Shown here: piece by piece, positions 1 to 5,552 of the stretch
Position numbering within the stretch: position 1 is the stretch's first letter
Layout: the number at the start of each line of letters is the position of its first letter
NCBI GenBank assembly: GCA_949283985.1
Contig: CASDUM010000089.1
Coordinates: forward strand, 1-5,552
Source: an uncultured Mycoplasmataceae bacterium
Lineage (GTDB): Bacteria; Bacillota_I; Bacilli_A; Mycoplasmatales; Mycoplasmoidaceae
Length of the DNA: 5,552 nucleotides
Reading direction: 5' to 3'
Program-made: the position numbers and the translations under genes
Notes under the pieces: generated by a model
What the model was told of the DNA's origin: nothing
The model's input: the letters and a program-made list of their open reading frames with translations, nothing else
Database searches by the model: none

Positions 1-49
1 ATAAGATATCTAATCACTTTCCACCAATTCTCTTTAAATTTAATTTCAT
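1..49 (-). CDS. Start of an unidentified gene downstream of nrdG (partial)
   Basis: Only the first 16 codons lie in the window; they read MKLNLKRIGGKWLDIL, with the Trp encoded by TGA. The start is supported by a good ribosome binding site, AGAGGT on the minus strand (60 to 55), five bases before the ATG at 49. The 36-nt gap after the nrdG stop (50-85) holds no convincing terminator, only a loop-less AT palindrome, so the gene may be co-transcribed with nrdDG. The visible part is basic and too short to assign to a family. I infer a real gene from the ribosome binding site, the same-strand spacing and the UGA-Trp usage shared with its neighbours. The product cannot be named. Confidence 0.5.
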
Positions 50-85
50 TAGCTACCTCTAATAAAATTTTACTACTTTATTGAA

Positions 86-568
86 TTAATCAACAAAGAA
101 GTATTTTCCTTTTTCAAATTTATATCTAACTTGATTATCAGAACCTCTGAATTTTTTTGTAGTTGGGTTATCTTTTTCGAATTTACCATCAATTAAATAA
201 TCAATATATTTAAATATTTCATCTTTTTTTGATTCAATTAATTGATTTAAAGTAAACCCTGTTCAAACCCAAATACTTTTGTTAGGAAATTTTTCTTTAA
301 CAATTTTGCATATTTCTAAAACTTTATCATAATTTCCATCAAATAGTGGGTCTCCTCCAGAAATTGTTAGTCCATCAATATATTTATCTGATAAATATTC
401 TAATAATTTATCTAATGCTTGAATTGTGAATTCTTGTCCTGCTTTTGGATTTCATGTTTCAATATTATGACATCCTTCGCAATAGTGTGAACATCCAGCA
501 ACTCAAAGAACTACTCTAGCTCCATCACCATTAACTAAATTACATGTTTCTAATTTCATGTAATTCAT
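86..568 (-). CDS. nrdG: Anaerobic ribonucleotide reductase activating protein NrdG (radical SAM)
   Basis: This 160-residue cytoplasmic protein activates NrdD: it reductively cleaves S-adenosylmethionine at a [4Fe-4S] cluster to generate the glycyl radical on NrdD. The radical SAM signature CX3CX2C is visible as Cys26, Cys30 and Cys33 (CSHYCEGC), followed by the GGDP motif at residues 71-74, which belongs to the SAM-binding site. The length matches the compact NrdG family (about 150-180 aa). Reading requires UGA as Trp at residues 22, 39 and 102; Trp100 is TGG. Under the standard code the gene breaks into fragments, so it is easily missed. The ATG at 568 shares one base with the nrdD stop (TAATG) and has AAAGGA ten bases upstream inside nrdD. 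A second in-frame ATG at 559 is a weaker alternative because it lies 19 bases from that site. The gene is almost certainly translationally coupled to nrdD, its obligate partner. Confidence 0.95.
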
Positions 569-2658
569 TACATTGATTTCCTTTCTCTAATTTCTGCCAT
601 TTTAGCATCATTGAATCTTGTATCGCCATGAACTTTTGAATATCCTAAATAACCACAAGTTCTATTAAATTCTGTATATTTTGTGCTTCCGCACTTTGGA
701 CATTGACCATTAAAATCAATTCCCATATGTGAACAGTCATCACAATGACAAGCATCAAAATTAACTCCAGAATAAAAACCATGTTCCATTCCTCTTCTAA
801 TAATATTTTTTAATGCTTGTGTATTGCTTGGATCAGCAATCCTTGTGTATTGAATATGACCGCCCATAAAATACTGGAATAATTCATGTTCATGATCTTG
901 TTTTTCAAATGGTGAAATTTCTTCACTCACATGACAATGGAATGAATTTGAAAAATATTCTCTTGAAGAAACTTTATCTATTATTCCGAATTTTTTTCTA
1001 AATTGTTTTAACTGAGTTCCACACAAACTTTCAGCTGGGGTTCCATATATAGCATATAAAAATCCATCTTCTTTTTTAAATTCTTGAACCTTATCATTAA
1101 TATGATTCATTACTTCAAGTGCAAATGAATTATCTTGGTAAACAGATTTTTGAATAGCTAGTTCAGATAATTCATTCAATGCAGTAACACCAAATGATGC
1201 TGTAAATGTATCAATTACTGGTTTTATACTATCATTAGCTTTTAAATTTCCTTTATAGAATCCACCCTCCATAAATCCAAGTGGATTACAAGAAGCTTTC
1301 ATTTTTGAAATATATGCATATGTTTTAATATGAATTTTTCTAATTAATTCTAGATAGTAATCTAGCACTTGATAAAAATCTTCATTATTAGTTTTTGCTT
1401 CCATATAAATAAAAGGAAGATTTAATGATATAGCACCGATATTTCCTCTACCAATAAATTGAATCTCATTATTTTCATCTCAATATGAACTTAAGTAAGC
1501 TCTACATCCCATAGGACTAACTCATTTACCTTCTCTTTTATGATATTTAGGAGACAAATAATCTGGATACATTGATTTTTTAGAACAATCAACTGCTTCA
1601 TCAAATAATCATTCTAATTCTTTTCCTTCACCATGAAGTTCTGGATCATATAAAAACACTAGTTTTGGGAAAATTTGTATTTTTTTATCTTGCCCTTGTC
1701 CATGCTTTCTAACTTCTAAAATAGCTTTTGAAACCATAGTTGCTCAAAACGAAGGATCAGAACCAAAAGTAAATGTTGTAAATGGGAATGAACCTCTTGC
1801 ACTTACTACTGTATTTAGTTTAACTTCTAATGACTGGATACCTTGTTTTAATTCATTATATGTATCCTTAATTGCTAAACTAATTAATTTTTTATTATCA
1901 ATATCAATATTATTTTCTCTAAAGAATTTTTTATTTTTATTTAAATGAGATTTAAATGATTTTTCGCAATAATAAGATAATGTTGTATCAATTTCAGGAG
2001 TTGTATGACCACCATATTGTTGAGCACTCGATGCCATGATAATATCACCAGCGACATTACAAGCCGATAATATAGTCGTTGGTTCAGTATACTTAAGGTT
2101 GTTCATTGTAAATCCACCTTTCATGACTGTTGCTAAATCAAACAAACAACAATTAATAGATGCTAAAAATCTATCAGTGATATCATGAACATAAATGAAA
2201 CCTTCTTCAACTGCTTCTATTTCTTCATCATTCAAGAAATATTCTTTATATAATTCTCTTAATGTTGATCCGGCTATTAATGATTTTTTTGTCGAGATTA
2301 ATGAAGAATTTGAATTTGCATTTTCTCTATCAACTTCATACATAATGTATTCAGATTCTTTTTTAATTTCATCAAACATATTATTATTTTTAATTTTATA
2401 TTCTCTATATGATTTATATGAGTGAGCAACAAGTGGTTCTACTTCAAACAAAGCATCAATTACAATATTATGAATATCAAATACATTAATTTCATCTATA
2501 TTAAGCTGTTTAATTAATTCTGTAACTTTAACTTCAAGTGTAAGTAAATCTTCTTCACTCAAAATTACACAAGTTCTATCTGCACTTTTTAAAACTGCAT
2601 TTTTAATTTTAGAAAAATCAAATTTTTCTCTAGATGAATCTTTTTTAATAACTATCAT
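568..2658 (-). CDS. nrdD: Anaerobic (class III) ribonucleoside-triphosphate reductase NrdD
   Basis: This 696-residue glycyl-radical enzyme reduces ribonucleoside triphosphates to deoxy forms in the absence of oxygen. Residues 1 to about 90 resemble the regulatory ATP cone (VIKKDSSREKFDFSKI). The catalytic core shows YVHDI (156-160), the NCC pair (Cys170/171), YGGHTTPE (215-222), the GCR cysteine Cys385, GRGN...ISLNLP (403-415) and YGTPAES (538-544). The C-terminus carries a four-cysteine zinc site (Cys639, 642, 653, 656) and the radical loop RTCGYLGY, with Gly669 as the expected radical residue by family analogy. UGA encodes Trp305, 350, 379 and 393; read with the standard code the gene appears as two fragments with a gap between about 1405 and 1743. 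I chose the ATG at 2658 because AGAGG lies five bases upstream and the ATP cone begins there. The in-frame ATG at 2697 lacks a ribosome binding site. The gene heads an operon with nrdG. Confidence 0.97.
579..584 (-). promoter_or_regulatory. Ribosome binding site of nrdG, inside nrdD
   Basis: AAAGGA on the minus strand sits within the last codons of nrdD, ten bases before the nrdG ATG at 568. It favours that start over the in-frame ATG at 559. It also lies five bases from another ATG (573), which is the last sense codon of nrdD and is followed directly by the stop TAA, so that one cannot start a gene. Confidence 0.55.
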
Positions 2659-2660
2659 GG

Positions 2661-2668
2661 CTTCCTCT
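2661..2668 (-). promoter_or_regulatory. Ribosome binding site of nrdD
   Basis: AGAGGAAG on the minus strand precedes the ATG at 2658, with five bases between AGAGG and the start codon. It decides the nrdD start against the in-frame ATG at 2697, which has no purine-rich element at the right distance and would lie at or upstream of the likely transcription start. Confidence 0.75.
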
Positions 2669-2687
2669 TTTTTAATTGGGTTATTAA

Positions 2688-2696
2688 AATATATCA
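2688..2696 (-). promoter_or_regulatory. Possible extended -10 promoter for nrdDG
   Basis: On the minus strand, TG-A-TATATT matches an extended -10 element (TGnTATAAT, one mismatch). It lies between the upstream terminator and nrdD, where a promoter is needed. Transcription would begin near 2680, giving a leader of roughly 20 bases that includes the ribosome binding site. No good -35 hexamer is seen at 17-19 bases (AACCAA or TTAACC). AT-rich genomes produce such matches by chance, so this remains a candidate. Confidence 0.4.
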
Positions 2697-2716
2697 CAAT
2701 CTCGCAAGTTTTGGTT

Positions 2717-2760
2717 AAAAAAAATATAGATGTTAATTTTTATTAAAAAATCTATATTTT
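2717..2760 (-). terminator. Rho-independent terminator after the mutase gene
   Basis: A perfect 11-bp inverted repeat (AAAATATAGAT at 2721-2731 with its complement at 2750-2760) encloses an inner 5-bp stem (2733-2737 with 2742-2746) and a four-base loop. In the minus-strand transcript the hairpin runs into eight consecutive U residues (2724 to 2717), the last four beyond the stem. The stem is A/U-rich, as expected in this genome. The mutase stop codon TAG (2754 to 2752) lies in the 5' arm. The element separates the nagA-cdd-mutase block from nrdDG. Confidence 0.85.
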
Positions 2761-4389
2761 ACTTAATATTTCTCTAATATTATTTTCTACTTTATGTAAT
2801 AATTCATGTGAATTTTGTACTGAATCACCATAAACATTTATATAAAACTTATATTTTGGCTCAGTTCCTGATAATCTAAGTCTTAAGGTATTATTGTTCT
2901 TGTAAATTATTTCTAAACAATTTGCGATATCATTCCATCTATTATCTTCAAACTTAAATTCAGAAATAATATTATCTTTATATGATTTAAAAAATTCAAC
3001 AATTCTTTGCGCTTCTTCTTTTCACTCTAAGCTCTCAATAGTGAATGAAATTGTTTTTCCTGATCAATAACCATATTTTGGGTAAATTTCTTTTTCAAGC
3101 ACATCAATAAATGTTTTATTTTGTTTAGAATAATAATCAAACATTTCTAAAGCTAGTGCTGCGGCTTGAAAACTATCTTTATCTCTATTAATTGTTGAAT
3201 TTAAAGAACCAATTGCTTCTTCATATGCAACAATAAAATCTTTTTCTTTATAATTTTCTTCAACAGCTTTTGCTAGTCATTTAAATCCTGTTCCAGTTTT
3301 AATTACATCAAAGTTATTTTTTTCTGCAATCTTATCAACAAGATTTGTTGAAACATAAGTTGTTACTAAAAATTTATCTCTATTAAATTTTTTATTTTCT
3401 AATAAATAATTAGTAAATAATATTCCCATTTCGTTTCCAGTTAAATAATTTCAAGTTTCATTGTTATCTTTTATAACAACAGCTAATCTATCTGCATCTG
3501 GATCTACACCTAATATTATTTTTGCATTTGTTCTATCTGCATATTGTTTAGATAAATCGAATGACTCTTTTTCTTCCGGATTACTTGATGGAGAATTTAC
3601 AAAATCAGAATTTGGAAAACATTGTTCTGATACAGGAATTATATTTGAGTAACCAAGTGAATTTAAAAAATTAGGAAGTTCATATGATGCTGTTCCATGG
3701 TGTGCAGTAAAAATAATTGGAAAATCTTTATCTTCATTTACATCTGTTTTTACTAAGCAACTTCTTGCATCTTTAAAATATTCTAAAATAGAATCTTCAT
3801 TTAGATATCCAATATATTCTTCATTTAAAACATAAATATTTTCTAGAATAGATTCGTTTTTTGGAAAATATGATTCTATTTCATTCGCTTCTTCTTCGCA
3901 AACTTGTCCACCTGTTGAATTATACACTTTAAACCCATTATAATTTTTTGGATTATGACTAGCTGTTATTATTATTGCTCCATCCATTTCATATTTTCTT
4001 ATAAAATAAGATACAATTGGTGTTGCCAATAACTTATTCTTATCAAATAAAATTGCTTTTATCTTAAATGAAGATAAAACCTTAGCACATTCAAAGGCAA
4101 ACTTATCTGAATTTTTTCTATTGTCATGAGCAACTAAAATAGTTGGAACTTTAGAAGTACTATTTTTTCTTATGAATTTTGCATACCCTTCTGCTAGTTG
4201 TCTATAAACATATTTATTCATTTGGTTAGTACCAGGACCCATAGTAGCTCTAATCCCTGCTGTTCCAAATTTTAGTGGTTTTTCATTAAAATAAAGTTCT
4301 ATCTCTTTTTGAGAAAAATTTCTCATTTCTTCTTTTTCTTCATTAGTTGTTAAAAAACTATTTAATCACTGTAAGTAAATATTATTCAT
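2752..4389 (-). CDS. Phosphohexomutase-family protein (phosphoglucomutase/phosphomannomutase; possible phosphopentomutase)
   Basis: This 545-residue cytoplasmic enzyme of the alpha-D-phosphohexomutase family moves phosphate between C1 and C6 (or C5) of a sugar through a phosphoserine. All four family signatures are visible. They are the active-serine loop TASHNP with Ser144, the Mg-binding loop DPDADR (296-301), the sugar-binding EEA motif (390-392) and the phosphate-binding loop RLSGTEPK (505-512). FGTAGIR near residue 41 is the usual N-terminal signature. The length fits the long PgcA/ManB type rather than GlmM (about 445 aa). UGA encodes Trp8, 313, 371, 442 and 456; Trp485 is TGG. The ATG at 4389 has AAGGA eight bases upstream and restores the usual N-terminal extension; the in-frame ATG at 4326 would lose it. 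The start overlaps the end of cdd by 8 nt. The substrate is not readable from sequence. Linkage to cdd suggests a role with ribose or deoxyribose phosphates; glucose or mannose phosphates are equally possible. Confidence 0.93.
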
Positions 4390-4792
4390 GGATATCGTCC
4401 TTATTATTTTCTTTTGAAAATGATGTTGGTAATAAGTTTTCAAATAATCAATGTTTATATCTCTTGTTTGAATCAAAAATATAGACACTAGATTTTGGAT
4501 GCATAAATTCAGAAATAAATTGTAAACATATTCCGCATGGAGGAACAAATTTATCTGATGAAGTCATTAGATATAATTCCTTAATTTCTCTTGCTCCTGA
4601 TGTTACTAAAGAAGTTATTGCTGAACGTTCACCACAAATTGTAGCTCCAAAAGAAATATTCTCAATATTTACTCCATGATGATAATTACCATATTCATCC
4701 TTAACAATACATGCAACTTTGAATTTAGAATATGGGCTATATGAATTTTTTAATAATTCTGTTAATTTTAAATATATTTGTTTGATTTCCAT
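4382..4792 (-). CDS. cdd: Cytidine deaminase
   Basis: This 136-residue protein hydrolyses cytidine and deoxycytidine to uridine and deoxyuridine for pyrimidine salvage. The length and motifs match the small homotetrameric zinc class. Cys53, Cys86 and Cys89 are the zinc ligands, Glu55 is the proton shuttle (CGER, normally CAER), Arg56 is retained, and Asn42 and Glu44 (NIEN) are the expected ribose-binding pair. Position 90 is Leu in PCGICLQ where Arg is common (PCGACRQ). UGA encodes Trp115, so the standard code would stop the protein at 114 residues; the true stop is TAA at 4384-4382. The ATG at 4792 is supported by AAGGAG six bases upstream, overlapping the nagA stop. The gene sits 10 nt after nagA and overlaps the mutase start by 8 nt, which points to one operon with translational coupling. 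Confidence 0.95.
4398..4402 (-). promoter_or_regulatory. Ribosome binding site of the mutase gene, inside cdd
   Basis: AAGGA on the minus strand lies in the last codons of cdd, eight bases before the ATG at 4389. It supports the long mutase N-terminus and the coding overlap CATGAATAA, in which cdd ends (TAA) just inside the mutase gene. Confidence 0.65.
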
Positions 4793-4798
4793 AATATT

Positions 4799-4804
4799 CT
4801 CCTT
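4799..4804 (-). promoter_or_regulatory. Ribosome binding site of cdd, overlapping the nagA stop
   Basis: AAGGAG on the minus strand is a near-ideal Shine-Dalgarno sequence, six bases before the cdd ATG at 4792. Its first two bases are the last two of the nagA stop codon (TAAGGAG), so ribosomes ending nagA are placed to restart on cdd. Confidence 0.8.
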
Positions 4805-5552
4805 AATTATTTGTTATTAAATTTTCTATTATATTTAGTTTATTATCTATAATTAGTAAATTACATTTTATTTTTTCTTTTATTACACCATATCCTTTTA
4901 GTGATAAATTTTTTGTTGTATTATAACTAGAAACTTTCACTACATCTTGAAAGGAACATTTTGTAATTTTATAAAAATTCTTTACTATATCTATATATTT
5001 AATTGCAGATCCAGATAAAGTTATTTTATCTTCTAAATAACAATGTTTCTTTATTTTAAATATAGGTAAATCACCTAATAAGTACTCACCATCTTTTAAT
5101 CCTTTTGGACTTAGTGAATCAGTTATAAGAATAATATTGTTTGCTCCAATTTCATTATATGTATCTTTAATTACATTATTACTTACATGAATATTATCAG
5201 CAATTAATTCAGCATTTTTCTTGTTTCCTAAAACATAATTAACTACACCTGGTTGTCTATAAGAAAATTCTTTCATTGCATTGAATAAATGAGTAACTTG
5301 TGTTGCTCCATTTTCAAATGCTTTTTTTGTTGTTTCATAATCAGCCATTGTATGACCAATTGATATAAAAGTATTATTATCAATTATTTTTTTGATAGTT
5401 TTAATATCATCCATTTCTTCTGGAGCGATAGTTAATATTTTTTTATTTTTATAAATTTCCTTAATTTCATTTATTTCATTAATAGAAAGTTTTTTAATGT
5501 AATTTGGATTATGAGCTCCTTTTTTTATTTTAGAGATATATGGTCCTTCAAT
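4803..5552 (-). CDS. nagA: N-acetylglucosamine-6-phosphate deacetylase, C-terminal part (partial)
   Basis: The frame is open to the right edge, giving 249 residues of a protein of about 380; roughly 130 N-terminal residues lie outside. NagA removes acetate from GlcNAc-6-phosphate, giving glucosamine-6-phosphate for glycolysis or amino-sugar synthesis. The fragment opens with EGPYIS...GAHN, whose Glu2 corresponds to the metal-binding Glu131 of the E. coli enzyme. His67 (SIGHT), His88 (THLFNAM), His122 (DNIHV) and Asp145 (LITDS) follow at nearly the E. coli spacing (H195, H216, H251, D273). LSGSA near residue 180 is the usual late motif. DNIHV replaces the common DGxHV, and the last 60 residues are more divergent. 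The first ATG inside the fragment (5414) is internal and not the start. No Trp codon falls in this part. It is the upstream gene of the cdd-mutase block; its promoter is not in view. Confidence 0.9.
   Translation of the reverse strand: MEGPYISKIKKGAHNPNYIKKLSINEINEIKEIYKNKKILTIAPEEMDDIKTIKKIIDNNTFISIGHTMADYETTKKAFENGATQVTHLFNAMKEFSYRQPGVVNYVLGNKKNAELIADNIHVSNNVIKDTYNEIGANNIILITDSLSPKGLKDGEYLLGDLPIFKIKKHCYLEDKITLSGSAIKYIDIVKNFYKITKCSFQDVVKVSSYNTTKNLSLKGYGVIKEKIKCNLLIIDNKLNIIENLITNN

Noticed and set aside
61..85. AT-only palindrome between nrdG and the left-edge gene
   Set aside because: It has one G-T position, no loop, no GC pairs and no following U-run, so it is not a credible terminator.
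1405..1743. Apparent gap or pseudogene break in the middle of nrdD
   Set aside because: The frame is continuous when UGA is Trp (codons at 1744, 1609, 1522 and 1480) and contains the conserved GCR and GRGN motifs, so the gene is intact.
2195..2425. 76-codon plus-strand reading frame
   Set aside because: It is entirely antisense to the ATP-cone-to-core part of nrdD, which has clear family motifs. No ribosome binding site or recognisable protein features support it.
2659..2697. Longer nrdD starting at the ATG at 2697
   Set aside because: The extra 13 residues precede the ATP cone, lack a ribosome binding site and would overlap the candidate promoter.
2682..2700. Possible NrdR box upstream of nrdD (TTGTGATATATT)
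   Set aside because: The half-site orientation is wrong for the consensus as I know it (CAC before and GTG after the AT core), and no second box is present at the expected spacing.
3461..3652. 63-codon plus-strand reading frame
   Set aside because: It is antisense to the metal-binding region of the mutase gene and is explained as a shadow of that coding frame.
4366..4548. 60-codon minus-strand frame across the cdd-mutase junction
   Set aside because: It overlaps cdd in another frame and ends at the UGA that is Trp8 of the mutase. Its last residues are simply the mutase N-terminus.

Overview
The window is very AT-rich and every gene lies on the minus strand. In-frame TGA codons recur at conserved tryptophan-compatible positions in at least five reading frames (14 TGA-Trp against only 2 TGG-Trp). 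This is the signature of translation table 4, so the source is most likely a Mollicute (Mycoplasma, Spiroplasma or Entomoplasma type). Under the standard code, nrdD, the sugar-phosphate mutase and cdd look broken or truncated. Read with UGA as Trp they are all intact and of normal length.

The layout, read in the direction of transcription (right to left), has two blocks. Block 1 (5552 to 2752) is a tightly packed salvage and sugar-phosphate block. It holds the C-terminal two thirds of nagA (N-acetylglucosamine-6-phosphate deacetylase, cut by the window edge), cdd (cytidine deaminase, 10 nt downstream) and a 545-residue phosphohexomutase-family protein that overlaps cdd by 8 nt. It ends in a strong intrinsic terminator whose stem contains the mutase stop codon. 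The cdd-mutase pairing recalls the nucleoside salvage operon of other mycoplasmas, where such a mutase is suspected of acting on pentose phosphates.

Block 2 (2696 to 86 and onward) starts with a short leader carrying a possible extended -10 promoter. It encodes the class III anaerobic ribonucleotide reductase NrdD (696 aa: ATP cone, catalytic cysteines, zinc site and glycyl-radical motif all visible) and its radical-SAM activase NrdG (160 aa). The nrdD stop and nrdG start overlap by one base. A further gene with a good ribosome binding site begins 36 nt after nrdG and runs off the left edge.

Together the genes describe an organism that recycles nucleosides and amino sugars and makes deoxynucleotides by an oxygen-sensitive glycyl-radical route, which implies at least part-time anaerobic life. 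The anaerobic reductase in a table-4 organism is the most notable point, because characterised Mollicutes usually rely on the aerobic class Ib enzyme (nrdEFI). I see no tRNA, rRNA, insertion sequence, CRISPR array or riboswitch, no plus-strand gene, and no evident undescribed system.
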